The notes beneath the pieces are model-generated. The model had not been told where the DNA came from. It searched no databases and saw only the letters and a list, made by a program, of their open reading frames with translations. Source: an uncultured Eubacteriales bacterium (GTDB lineage: Bacteria > Bacillota > Clostridia > UMGS1883). Taken from it: a stretch of 31,763 nucleotides of DNA. The stretch spans positions 1 to 31,763 of the forward strand of contig CAJJUC010000008.1 of NCBI GenBank assembly GCA_905195005.1. The letters run 5' to 3'. A program made the position numbers and the translations under genes. Shown in pieces: positions 18,134 to 26,722 of this stretch. Each line of letters opens with the position of its first letter. Within the stretch, counting starts at the first letter, position 1.

Positions 18134-19897
18134 TCAGTCATCAATCGCCCCCTTTGCTTGAGTTAAAGCGTCGGCATATTCCGCTTTGGATTCCTTGAGC
18201 AGATCTATGTATTTTTTCGGTCTGTCGGGAATTTCGAGCCGAAGCTCGCGCCCGGCGCCCTCACTGCGCGCATAAAGCTTTTCATTGTTAAACGAAACTT
18301 CCGTATTATTCATTTTTTCGTTAACGGACATGGTAAAAATCAGCCGGCTGTCCTTCAATTTGTCAAAGTGAATCTCATTAGCGCCCTCAAAGCACACAAT
18401 TTCGATGCCCTTATCCGAAATACGGCTTTCCATAGCTTTTCCGGCAAACTCAGCTGCCGCTATATCGATATAAATATCCGCGTCGTCATCATGAATAACA
18501 AACCTGTTTCCGTCGCGCTTTACTGTAATGTTTTCCGTGCTTCCGTTTATTTCAAAACGGAAGAAAAGCTTGTCGGATTTCAGAACGCCGCTTTTATCCT
18601 TATCAAGAATATAGTGAAAGCTTCCGTGATCCGTTGCAAAGCTGCAGGCGGTCAGAATGCAGTTTTTATACTGTGCCGAAAATGCCATCCCGGAGCAGAA
18701 GTCAGCGTCTTCATTGATGCACCTGAGTCTAACGCTCTTAACGCTGCCCTCTTTTCCCCAATAAACCATATCTGTTCTTCTTTGCGCCCACAAATCGGTT
18801 TTTTCAAAAGACCCGATAGAATAATCCTCCGTGATATAAGTGTTCGCTTTTAAATCGGGGCAATCCAAATCGCGCACGATAACCGTGTCCTGATCGCTGC
18901 TCCTAAGGTCATTTTCTTTATAAAATGTGTCCTGCAGAAATCTCGGCAGCTTCGGATTGGTCAGATATTCGTAATATTCCGGCGGAAGCGTTAGCGGCAC
19001 TCCCTCAAAGCAGCTTTCGCATTTGCCGATCTCCCCGAATTTTCCGTTTGTTCCGACATAAATCATTCGCTTAAACAAATCTTTTTCCAAAAATTCGTCA
19101 TAAGCCCTGCTGTGCGGCGGAGCAAGCTGCTCACGCTTTTTGTCATAGTGCTCAAGAATCGTTCTCCAGCCTATTTTGCAAAGCTCGGCTGCCCATTTTC
19201 GGGAATCTTCATCCTCCGCAAAATAAAGCATTCTTGAAAGATCGGTAATTGCAAGAACCGTGTAATCGGGTGCGTTAAATTCATTGAAGTTTCCGCAGAA
19301 AACATCATAATCGCGTGCCTGCTTAAAACGTCTTTTTCCCTCCGCAAGCAATTTATCGTCACCTAAAATTTCCGCGCCGACAATCAGCGTTACCGAGGTC
19401 ATCAGGCTGATATTCGTGTAATCGGGGGAAACATTTCTTTTGAGCAGGCACTCAATCGCAGCTCTCAATGACACATGCATTTTTTCAATTGTTTCAGCTC
19501 TTACGCAATCAGGGCATTTTTTCATGACATAAAGCAATTGATTTGCAGTAAAGCTTGCCATGTTAAAATCCGGCGCAAGCATCTTTTCAAGCGGCTCTTC
19601 ATAAAAGTATGCCCAAAGCCCGTATGTTGCGGAGGATTTATCCATATCCTGCGTTTCAAGCAATGCCAAAATTGCATCCTCCGCTTTTTTCATGCAGTCT
19701 TTTCGGTTGAGAAGAAAAACAAGATTTATAAATTTCGCGGTATCGAGAAGTCTGTGAACCTTTCCGCTAAGACGTGAATGATAACCTCCGCCGAGATCCG
19801 GATTCCATTTCGGAAGCTCACAGTATATCAGTCTTTCATCCTCATCATACCTGGAAAGATACTCCTCCAGTTTATTATTTAATTCGCTTTTCAGCAT
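18134..19897 (-). CDS. Uncharacterised toroid-plus-beta-sandwich protein, candidate polysaccharide lyase or hydrolase
   Basis: I chose the ATG at 19897 (587 aa): GAGGGGG precedes it, and its ATGCTGA overlaps the stop of the GH105 gene, giving translational coupling. There is no signal peptide, so it should be cytosolic. About 1-340 is helical, with the spacing of an alpha/alpha toroid, and about 345-560 is beta-rich, the layout of heparinase II/III-like lyases and some glycosidases. Recognisable conserved-looking motifs are PDYTNISLM (158-166), FNEFNAPDYT (204-213), APPHSRAYDEF (259-269) and 'SIGSFEKTDLWAQRRTDMVYW' around 360-380. From memory the YTN/PHSRAY/WxQRR pattern marks a widespread family without firm function in sugar clusters. 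Tyr, His and Arg in those motifs are reasonable catalytic candidates. The tight link to GH105 suggests it acts on the same uronate-containing oligosaccharide. Function is inferred. Confidence 0.85.
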   Translation of the reverse strand: MLKSELNNKLEEYLSRYDEDERLIYCELPKWNPDLGGGYHSRLSGKVHRLLDTAKFINLVFLLNRKDCMKKAEDAILALLETQDMDKSSATYGLWAYFYEEPLEKMLAPDFNMASFTANQLLYVMKKCPDCVRAETIEKMHVSLRAAIECLLKRNVSPDYTNISLMTSVTLIVGAEILGDDKLLAEGKRRFKQARDYDVFCGNFNEFNAPDYTVLAITDLSRMLYFAEDEDSRKWAAELCKIGWRTILEHYDKKREQLAPPHSRAYDEFLEKDLFKRMIYVGTNGKFGEIGKCESCFEGVPLTLPPEYYEYLTNPKLPRFLQDTFYKENDLRSSDQDTVIVRDLDCPDLKANTYITEDYSIGSFEKTDLWAQRRTDMVYWGKEGSVKSVRLRCINEDADFCSGMAFSAQYKNCILTACSFATDHGSFHYILDKDKSGVLKSDKLFFRFEINGSTENITVKRDGNRFVIHDDDADIYIDIAAAEFAGKAMESRISDKGIEIVCFEGANEIHFDKLKDSRLIFTMSVNEKMNNTEVSFNNEKLYARSEGAGRELRLEIPDRPKKYIDLLKESKAEYADALTQAKGAIDD

Positions 19898-20937
19898 TGA
19901 ACTTCCCCCTCTGCCAAAATAAGCTGCGCAAGCGACTGACCGTATGTCATGGGGCAAAGCGGAATGTTTCTGTAATGATCGAAGTCACTTCCCATTCCTG
20001 TGCCGTACGACACATTCTGAACAACACCGTTTTCATCAATGTTTTTCATAACAAACTCAAGCGCCTTATCGCCGACAGACTTGAATTTTTTGTCAACAAG
20101 ACCGAGCCGGACAGCCTTAAGAATACCGTACCCAAAGCCGGCAGTTGCGGAAGCTTCGAGATAGGAGCTTTCATCATCGATCAAAGTGTGCCACCCTCCG
20201 GAAACGTCCTGATATTTTTCAAGCGCCGCAATCTGCGCGATGAGAGTGTCTGTCACGAATTCCTTAAACGAGCCGGAAAAATCAATTATTTCCGCAAGCT
20301 CGGCAACGCAGATTGTGAACCAGCAGTTCCCTCTTGCCCAATGAGCGCCGGCAAAGTTATGGTTTCCGTCAAACGTCCATCCGTGGAACCACAAACCGCA
20401 GCTTTTATCATATAAATACTTAATGTGCATAAGAAACTGTTTTTTTGCTTCTTCGATATAGTCCGCGTTATCAAGCAGCTGCCCCATTTTTGCGAGGAAT
20501 AAAACCGTCATAAAGAGAGTGTCGCTCCACAGCTGACCGTGGTTTTCCTCGCCCGAAACCCTGTGCTGTATTCCGCCCTCGGGCGTGCGCGCCATATCGT
20601 TCATAACCCAATCTGCCCAGTCAACGCATAATTCCTTATAATCCTCACGACCTGTTTCTTCATACAAAAACGCAAGTGCAAGCATGGGCGCCGTTGTGTT
20701 GACATTTCTGTCGGGAAGCTCTTTGTTCAAATGCCCGTCATACCATTTTTGAAGCCTTTGCAAATATTCCTTGTTTCCAAATTTCTTATAGCATTTAAAC
20801 AATCCGTACATTCCAACGCCCTGCGGCCATTCCCAGTTATCTATATCGATAATACCGATAGGGCAGCTTTCGGAAAAATCGCTGTTTTTAATATTAAACA
20901 AGCTGTCTGTTACTTTTGCAAGAATGTCTGATATCAT
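19891..20937 (-). CDS. GH105 unsaturated uronyl (rhamnogalacturonyl-type) hydrolase
   Basis: This protein has 348 residues and starts at an ATG preceded by GAGGAG. There is no signal peptide, so it should be cytosolic. Family features in order are WPQGVGMYGLFKCY (37-50), APMLALAFLYEETG (83-96), GQLWSDTLFMTVLFLAK (134-150) and LYDKSCGLWFHGW (175-187) with HWARGNCWF (199-207). Asp139 in WSDTLF matches the catalytic aspartate of YteR-type enzymes by motif. GH105 enzymes remove the 4,5-unsaturated uronic acid left at the non-reducing end after a polysaccharide lyase has acted. This predicts a lyase step upstream in the pathway and a uronic acid in the substrate. The gene follows the solute-binding protein by 31 bases, and its last seven bases overlap the start of the next gene. 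Confidence 0.9.
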   Translation of the reverse strand: MISDILAKVTDSLFNIKNSDFSESCPIGIIDIDNWEWPQGVGMYGLFKCYKKFGNKEYLQRLQKWYDGHLNKELPDRNVNTTAPMLALAFLYEETGREDYKELCVDWADWVMNDMARTPEGGIQHRVSGEENHGQLWSDTLFMTVLFLAKMGQLLDNADYIEEAKKQFLMHIKYLYDKSCGLWFHGWTFDGNHNFAGAHWARGNCWFTICVAELAEIIDFSGSFKEFVTDTLIAQIAALEKYQDVSGGWHTLIDDESSYLEASATAGFGYGILKAVRLGLVDKKFKSVGDKALEFVMKNIDENGVVQNVSYGTGMGSDFDHYRNIPLCPMTYGQSLAQLILAEGEVQC

Positions 20938-20968
20938 AAATTACTCCTCGTATTACTATTTGTCCGAA

Positions 20969-22798
20969 TTACTTTAACTCTTCCTTAGCGGCAGCGGTCA
21001 TTTCCTTTTCCATTTTCTTAACGTTCACAACCGAATCAAGAGTTTTCACCGCTTCTTTCCACTTCTTTTCAAACTCAGCGTCTGACGAAGCAGTGTACAC
21101 CATCTTAAAGGCATTTTCCCATTTTTCGCGGTTTGCCCAATAGGTCACGCACTCCGGAATTGCAGCATACTGCGAAGACCACACGTTTGTTGTCGGGCCG
21201 GGCGCTGTGATTGCATGGGGTGAATCAGCCGTGAATTTTATTACAGCGGAATATGCGGAAAGCTTAAAGGTTTTGTTGTAAATGTTCGGCGCAAACTCAT
21301 TCTGTTCCGGTTTAACGGGAGTGATATAAAACATTCCTGTTTTGCTGGCAGCCATACCTATTCCCTTTGTATTCTTATCATCCAATGCGCCTGAGTTACC
21401 GTTGATGAAGCGCTCATTAAACGCATTGTCAACATATGCGCGCTTTCCGTTTTCTTCTTTATAAAGACCCGCGTCCTTCGGTCCCCACCAGTAAACCTCG
21501 TCAAACTCCTCGGAGCTGCAAACATTTATATAGTTAAGGAGCTGCACAACCTCCGCTTCGGAAGCCTTCTTTGTGATGCAGACGGATGTTTCCCAGTCGC
21601 CCGGTGTTTCCACAGGCTTTGTGGGCTGATACTCATCGTTATTGGGAATATTCACAACGAACGGACGAATGCGGTAAGACGCGTTGTTCTCCTTAAGCAT
21701 CGGGTTTATATTATCGGCATATCCGGCATAACCCGGTGCATATATTGCATACTGACCGTTCAGCGCCTTTTCCTTATAAAGATCGATTGTGTGAACCAAG
21801 GATTCGGGATCGATTACCTTATCGCGAATCATTTTATTTTGAATTGCAACCGCGTCCTTGCACATATCGCTGACAAGCGGAACCGTCATTTCCTGCTTTT
21901 TTGTGTTCCATGCAGCAGCATAGTTATACGGTGCATAGCCTTCCATATATGCGCCAAGGTACGTCAGCGCTTCCCAGTTATCTCCGCCGGAATATCCGAA
22001 AGCATATACGGGCTTATTATTCTCGGTTTTAAGGTTCAATTTTTTTATCTTGTAGAAGAAATCTACAAGCTCTTCCTTTGTGTTAATGGGAATGTCAAAG
22101 CACATATCCGCAATGGGTTTGCCTTCCTTTGCAGCCTTTTCAATTTCATCCCAGCTCTTGCACTCGGGATAAATCATCTTTAAAATATCGTCCCTTATCC
22201 AAAGGCACATCTGGTCGTCAGACGTTATGCCCTCAATATATTCCGAAATATTTGTCAAGGTTTCTTCATCAATACCGGGAACAGACACACTCGTTGCCTT
22301 CTGATTGAACGGCAGTCCGTAAAGCTTGCCGTCTATTCTGAAATCATCAAGCGCTCCTTTTTCAATACGTTTTAAATAATTGGGAGCATATTTTTCAAGC
22401 ATTTCATCTGTGATTTCCCAAATAAGATCATTCTCCTGCAGTTTTGCAAAGTGAGAAGGTCCCTGCCCTGCGTCGCATATTATCATCTGCGGAAGATTAT
22501 CGCCGGCAACCAGGCGCGAAAGCTTTGTGTCCCACTGACCGCCGTCGTTACCGTATATATTGTCAATCTTCACCAGGGTGCGTTCTTCAACCCATTTTTT
22601 TACAACGTCATCCGAAACTCCGCTTCCGACAGCATAGTCTGTTCCCTGCGTGTACCACATTTCAACCGAAAGCTCATCCGTCGGTACATATTTATCATTT
22701 TCACCGAGCGTGATGGTTTTTTCCTTTTTGCCGCAGCCGGCAAACACACCGCCAACAACCAATACAATTGAAATAATCAGCGCTAAAGTTTTTTTCAT
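20969..22798 (-). CDS. CUT1-family ABC sugar importer, extracellular solute-binding lipoprotein
   Basis: The start is the ATG at 22798 (609 aa), with GGAGG nine bases upstream. The longer frame adds nine residues and lacks such a site. A lipoprotein signal ends FAGC, with lipidated Cys22 followed by a charged GKKEK stretch. The length suits the large LplA-like binding proteins that work with LplB/YtcP permeases. It should sit on the outer face of the membrane and deliver oligosaccharides to the two permeases encoded just upstream (36-base gap). The GH105 downstream and the NagA/NagB/GH20 genes upstream point to a hexosamine- and uronate-containing ligand, which is inference from context. Confidence 0.9.
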   Translation of the reverse strand: MKKTLALIISIVLVVGGVFAGCGKKEKTITLGENDKYVPTDELSVEMWYTQGTDYAVGSGVSDDVVKKWVEERTLVKIDNIYGNDGGQWDTKLSRLVAGDNLPQMIICDAGQGPSHFAKLQENDLIWEITDEMLEKYAPNYLKRIEKGALDDFRIDGKLYGLPFNQKATSVSVPGIDEETLTNISEYIEGITSDDQMCLWIRDDILKMIYPECKSWDEIEKAAKEGKPIADMCFDIPINTKEELVDFFYKIKKLNLKTENNKPVYAFGYSGGDNWEALTYLGAYMEGYAPYNYAAAWNTKKQEMTVPLVSDMCKDAVAIQNKMIRDKVIDPESLVHTIDLYKEKALNGQYAIYAPGYAGYADNINPMLKENNASYRIRPFVVNIPNNDEYQPTKPVETPGDWETSVCITKKASEAEVVQLLNYINVCSSEEFDEVYWWGPKDAGLYKEENGKRAYVDNAFNERFINGNSGALDDKNTKGIGMAASKTGMFYITPVKPEQNEFAPNIYNKTFKLSAYSAVIKFTADSPHAITAPGPTTNVWSSQYAAIPECVTYWANREKWENAFKMVYTASSDAEFEKKWKEAVKTLDSVVNVKKMEKEMTAAAKEELK

Positions 22799-22834
22799 AT
22801 TCGTTCTCCTCCGTGGTTCTACCACATTATTTTT

Positions 22835-23722
22835 TTATCCCTTAACCGCTCCGAGCGTAACGCCCTTGACAAAATACTTTTGCAGGAACGGATAAACGGC
22901 AATGATGGGAAGGCTGGTTGCAACAAGCATTGCCGCCTTCAATGATTCCGATGTTGTTTTCACGGCTGTATCAACCGTTTGTCCTTGCAGATGAGCGTCT
23001 TTTCTCAGCTGCTCGCCTTGCTTGATGACGCGCATTAACACATATTGCAAGGTGTAAAGCTTTTTGTTTGTTATATAGTACAGTGACGCCGTCCAGTCAT
23101 TCCACTGGGCAACAACCGTCCACAATGCAATCGTAGCAAGCACCGGAAGCGACAACGGGAAAATTACCTTGAAAAGAATTGCAACCTCATTTGCACCGTC
23201 AATCAGCGCCGATTCCTCAAGCGATTCCGGAATTTCCTGAATAAAGCTTCTAACAATAATCATATTGTAAAACGAAAATCCGTAAGGCAGCACATATACC
23301 CAAAAATTATTTATCAGACCCAGATATCTGTATAATATGTATATCGGAATCAGACCTGCCTGCAGATACATTGTAAGCGCAAAAATCGTTGTGATAACTT
23401 TTTTTCCGAACAATCCTTTACGGGTCAGCGCATATGCTGCGGCAAAAACAACGGTAACATGCAGAAGCGTTGTCAGAATTGTTCTTGAAACAGTGACTGC
23501 GCCGGCGGTTAAATAACTGCTGTCCGCAAAAAGCGACGAATAGTTTTCCATAGTAAACTTTCTCGGGAATACCGTTATTCCGCCGCGTGCCGTGTCCATT
23601 CCTTCATTAAATGAAATTGCAATCTGATTTATAAAAGGATACAGACATGTAACGCAGAATGTAAACAAAATGATGAAGAGAAAAACATTTATGCATGCAT
23701 CCCCTATTTTTATTTTTTTCAT
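22835..23722 (-). CDS. CUT1 ABC transporter permease, YtcP-like
   Basis: I chose the ATG at 23722 (295 aa): GGAG lies eight bases upstream and the protein then begins MKKIKIGDA, whereas the longer frame would overlap the previous permease gene. It has about six membrane segments and the cytoplasmic EAA loop 'ESALIDGANEVAILFKVIFP', which contacts the ATPase. The C-terminus 'FVKGVTLGAVKG' is typical of MalG-type permeases. It pairs with the LplB-like permease that ends 11 bases before it. Confidence 0.92.
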   Translation of the reverse strand: MKKIKIGDACINVFLFIILFTFCVTCLYPFINQIAISFNEGMDTARGGITVFPRKFTMENYSSLFADSSYLTAGAVTVSRTILTTLLHVTVVFAAAYALTRKGLFGKKVITTIFALTMYLQAGLIPIYILYRYLGLINNFWVYVLPYGFSFYNMIIVRSFIQEIPESLEESALIDGANEVAILFKVIFPLSLPVLATIALWTVVAQWNDWTASLYYITNKKLYTLQYVLMRVIKQGEQLRKDAHLQGQTVDTAVKTTSESLKAAMLVATSLPIIAVYPFLQKYFVKGVTLGAVKG

Positions 23723-23733
23723 TGTCCTCGCTC

Positions 23734-24672
23734 CTACCATATACTGATTTTTGCCATTTTTTTCGAAATAGCGTTTGTGCACAAAACAAGAATAATTGAA
23801 ACAACGCCCTGCGCCGCGCTGAGCGCCGTTGCCGCAGAATAGTTGCCGTTTTGAATACCTTCTCTGTATGTTATGGTATTAATAACATCGGTATCATTTT
23901 GTATGTACACGTTTTGGAAGCCGTAAACCTGTTCAAAATTGGAATTTACAAGACTTCCGATTCCGAGAATAAGAACGAGCACCGCCGTTGTGCTTATGCA
24001 CGGAAGCGTTATATACCAAATCTTTTTCAGTCTGCCGCAGCCGTCTATTTCCGCCGCTTCATAAAGCGACTGATCTATTCCGCAAATCGCGGCAAGGTAT
24101 AAAACCGATGACCAGCCGGTCCCTTTCCATAACCCCGAGAAGAACAGAACTCCGATGAAATTCTTGCTTTCGAGCAGGATATTTGTGCGTTCATACGATT
24201 CACCGAATATTTTTACCATCAGGTCGTTATACGGTCCCGTTAGCGAGAATATTGAATATGCGAATCCCACAACTGAAATCCATGATAAGAAATACGGGAG
24301 ATACGAAATTGTTTGAACCGACCTTCTTGCAAAGCTGTTTTTAACTTCGTTTATTGCTATTGCCAGTAAAATCGGAAACGGAAACTGTCCGAAAAGGCAT
24401 ATTCCGCTGTAAATGAATGTGTTTTTAACTGCCTTTGCAAAAGCAGGAAGCTCGATAATGTTTTTAAAATGCTTAAGCCCCACCCACGGACTGTCCGCAA
24501 AGCCCGCCAAAACATTGTAATCCTTAAACGCTATCAGCAGTCCCGATAACGGAATATAGCTGAAAACAATTACGCAGATAATAGCCGGCAAAAGCAGACA
24601 GTACATATAAAAATCTCTTTTAACGTTCTTCGTTCTGCTCTTATTTAGTTGATTTTGACACAGATTGCTCAC
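23734..24672 (-). CDS. CUT1 ABC transporter permease, LplB-like
   Basis: This protein has 312 residues and starts at a GTG (24672). AAAGGA lies upstream, and the nearby ATG runs into a stop after four codons, so GTG is the only reasonable start. It has six membrane segments and the EAA loop 'YEAAEIDGCGRLKKIWYI'. It also has the MalF/LplB-style N-terminal 'LLPAIICVIVFSYIPL' and the region 'GLKHFKNI'. It forms the transmembrane channel with the YtcP-like permease. No ATP-binding subunit is encoded nearby, which is usual for this importer type when a shared MsmX-like ATPase is encoded elsewhere. Confidence 0.92.
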   Translation of the reverse strand: MSNLCQNQLNKSRTKNVKRDFYMYCLLLPAIICVIVFSYIPLSGLLIAFKDYNVLAGFADSPWVGLKHFKNIIELPAFAKAVKNTFIYSGICLFGQFPFPILLAIAINEVKNSFARRSVQTISYLPYFLSWISVVGFAYSIFSLTGPYNDLMVKIFGESYERTNILLESKNFIGVLFFSGLWKGTGWSSVLYLAAICGIDQSLYEAAEIDGCGRLKKIWYITLPCISTTAVLVLILGIGSLVNSNFEQVYGFQNVYIQNDTDVINTITYREGIQNGNYSAATALSAAQGVVSIILVLCTNAISKKMAKISIW

Positions 24673-24721
24673 CTGTTTCTCATTCCTTTCTCACAATCCT
24701 TATACAGAATCCGGTGCTTTC

Positions 24722-25513
24722 TTAAAACAATCCCTCTGCAATGCTTTTGCAGGTGCAGAATCTGACATTTTCCGACAGCTTCAGCAGTGTTGCCGGGATA
24801 GCCGACTGCGGCTCATCATAAAGCACATGCTTTGCTATTCCGTTCTGCCATTCGCGGTTCAACGCTATGTAAACCTTTTTTGACTCAAGGATTTGCTTCA
24901 TTCCGATTGTTATGCAGTATTCAGGCATACCTCTTAAATCTCCGCGCTGATACCCGTAGGCATTTATCGTTTTCGTTTCTCTTGATATCGGCAAAACCCG
25001 CGTTCCGTACTCTTTAAACTCACTGACGGGAACAAATTCCTCCGGCGGTTCGTTAAATGCAATATGGCCGTTTATTCCGAGTCCGCCGAAGCATATATCT
25101 GCGCCGCCCAGGCTCGCAAGCTTCTTGTCATACTCTTTCTCCTTGCCCGGCTCGGGGAAAAGCCTTTGACTTTCCGGCATAATCAGATTTTCATCAATTC
25201 TGGAATAAAATTCGGAATTCATTCTGCAATGAAAGCTCATGCGGCTGCTGCGGTCAAGCTCCTCTCCGGGGCTTATCATGTATTCGTCCATATTAAAGAA
25301 CCACACGTTTTTAAGAGAAATGTTAAGCTGATTTACCAATCTTGCAAGAATCGGGTACTGCTCTGTGGGACCGACCGGAACAATCATAACCGTCGGCTTT
25401 CCCTTTGCATTATTCTCCATAATTTCCTTTAACATGGCGAGCGCCATATCAAAATATACGTCCCATTCCTTTTCGACCACTTTTAATTCGATATTACCTA
25501 TTTTTTTAATCAT
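24722..25513 (-). CDS. nagB: Glucosamine-6-phosphate deaminase/isomerase family protein
   Basis: This protein has 263 residues and starts at an ATG preceded by GGGAGG, which overlaps the nagA stop. NagB converts glucosamine-6-phosphate to fructose-6-phosphate and ammonia. The FNMDEY motif (73-78) and GGLGINGHIAFNEP (143-156, with His150 and Glu155) are the family active-site segments. Asn at the position before Gly-His is common in Firmicute enzymes. The phosphate-binding entry, usually GSTP followed by a helix, reads PVGPTEQYP (46-54), so this is a divergent branch of the family. Position right after nagA supports the assignment, though a related sugar phosphate cannot be excluded. Confidence 0.85.
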   Translation of the reverse strand: MIKKIGNIELKVVEKEWDVYFDMALAMLKEIMENNAKGKPTVMIVPVGPTEQYPILARLVNQLNISLKNVWFFNMDEYMISPGEELDRSSRMSFHCRMNSEFYSRIDENLIMPESQRLFPEPGKEKEYDKKLASLGGADICFGGLGINGHIAFNEPPEEFVPVSEFKEYGTRVLPISRETKTINAYGYQRGDLRGMPEYCITIGMKQILESKKVYIALNREWQNGIAKHVLYDEPQSAIPATLLKLSENVRFCTCKSIAEGLF

Positions 25514-25525
25514 ATCTGTTCCTCC

Positions 25526-26692
25526 CTATCTGTAAATATTTCCATCAATAATTATTTTTTCTATGTCAAATTTTTCGTTAAGAATCAAAATGTCGGCGCA
25601 GTACCCTTTTTCAATTTTACCGATATCCTCTGCACCTATAATTTTTGCGGGATTTATTGTTGCGCAGCGGAACGCGTCAACTGTATCAACCCCGGCAGCA
25701 ATAAGATTTTTAACCATTTGATGAACCGTTGTTATGCTGCCGGCATATCTTGAACCGTCAGCCAGAACGGCAACACCGTCGTCAACCTTGAATAATTGCG
25801 CTGATTCGTCGCCGTTCATACCCAAGCAATACAGCCTGCCGTCAGCCGGCATCCCCGCGCACCTTAACGCGTCGGATACAACCGCAACCTTTTCTCTTCC
25901 CTTGCATTTTAAAATTAACTTAGCAAGCTCACTCGGAATATGTTTGTTGTCCGCTATAATCTCCGCAGTCAGGCTATCATCCAAAAGCCCGTATTCTCTG
26001 AGCCCCACATTACGGACTCCTTCTTCAAATCTAAGCTCCGACATTGCGCAAAACATATGCGTAAGATGCTTCAGTCCGTTTTGTATTGAAGGGATAAATT
26101 CAGGATAAATTCCGTTATCATGTCCTCCGCAAACAATAATTCCGTTTTCCGACAAACATTTTGTCATAGCGCCGTTAACGTCAAGCTCAGGCGAAATCGT
26201 AACCGTCCGCACGATATCTTTATTGTCTGTAATAAAGGAGTAATCATCCTTTTGAGGATTTAAAATATACTCCTCCTTTTGAGCGCCCCTGTTTTTCAGA
26301 GAAAGATAAGGTCCTTCCAAATGTACGCCGAATACCTTTGCAAACGGCGGATTTTTCTTCTTGTATTTGCGCGCCGTGTCTATAAATTTCTTTATTGCAG
26401 CTACAGGAGCGGTAACGCTTGTCGGCAGAACCGTTGTTGTTCCGTTATCCAGCTGGAATCGTAAAATGCTGTCAAATGCCTCATCTGTAGAATCCATAAA
26501 GTCAAAACCGTAGCCGCCATGAGTATGGATATCGATAAATCCCGGACTTATAAATTTATTTGAACAGTCGATGCCTGCCTCGTCAAATATACCGATATCA
26601 ACAATTCTGCCGCCTGATATTTTTATATCCGTATTGCAGCTAATACTGTCAGCGCCTATGATATTGCAATTTTTTAAAATCAAATCATTCAT
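25526..26692 (-). CDS. nagA: N-acetylglucosamine-6-phosphate deacetylase
   Basis: The preferred start is the ATG at 26692 (388 aa); an in-frame TTG three codons earlier has no better ribosome site, and the site here is weak (AAAGCGG). It is an amidohydrolase-fold enzyme that removes acetate from GlcNAc-6-phosphate. Metal and substrate motifs in order are HTHGGYGFDF (about 56-65), HLEGPYL, GHDNGIYPEF, LTHMFCAM, IADNKHI and VSDALRCAGMPADG, matching NagA of other bacteria. The gene is followed by nagB with a 12-base gap and preceded by a GH20 hexosaminidase, a classic order for amino-sugar use. Confidence 0.93.
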   Translation of the reverse strand: MNDLILKNCNIIGADSISCNTDIKISGGRIVDIGIFDEAGIDCSNKFISPGFIDIHTHGGYGFDFMDSTDEAFDSILRFQLDNGTTTVLPTSVTAPVAAIKKFIDTARKYKKKNPPFAKVFGVHLEGPYLSLKNRGAQKEEYILNPQKDDYSFITDNKDIVRTVTISPELDVNGAMTKCLSENGIIVCGGHDNGIYPEFIPSIQNGLKHLTHMFCAMSELRFEEGVRNVGLREYGLLDDSLTAEIIADNKHIPSELAKLILKCKGREKVAVVSDALRCAGMPADGRLYCLGMNGDESAQLFKVDDGVAVLADGSRYAGSITTVHQMVKNLIAAGVDTVDAFRCATINPAKIIGAEDIGKIEKGYCADILILNEKFDIEKIIIDGNIYR

Positions 26693-26722
26693 CGTTTTCA
26701 ACCGCTTTACTTATACAATTTT

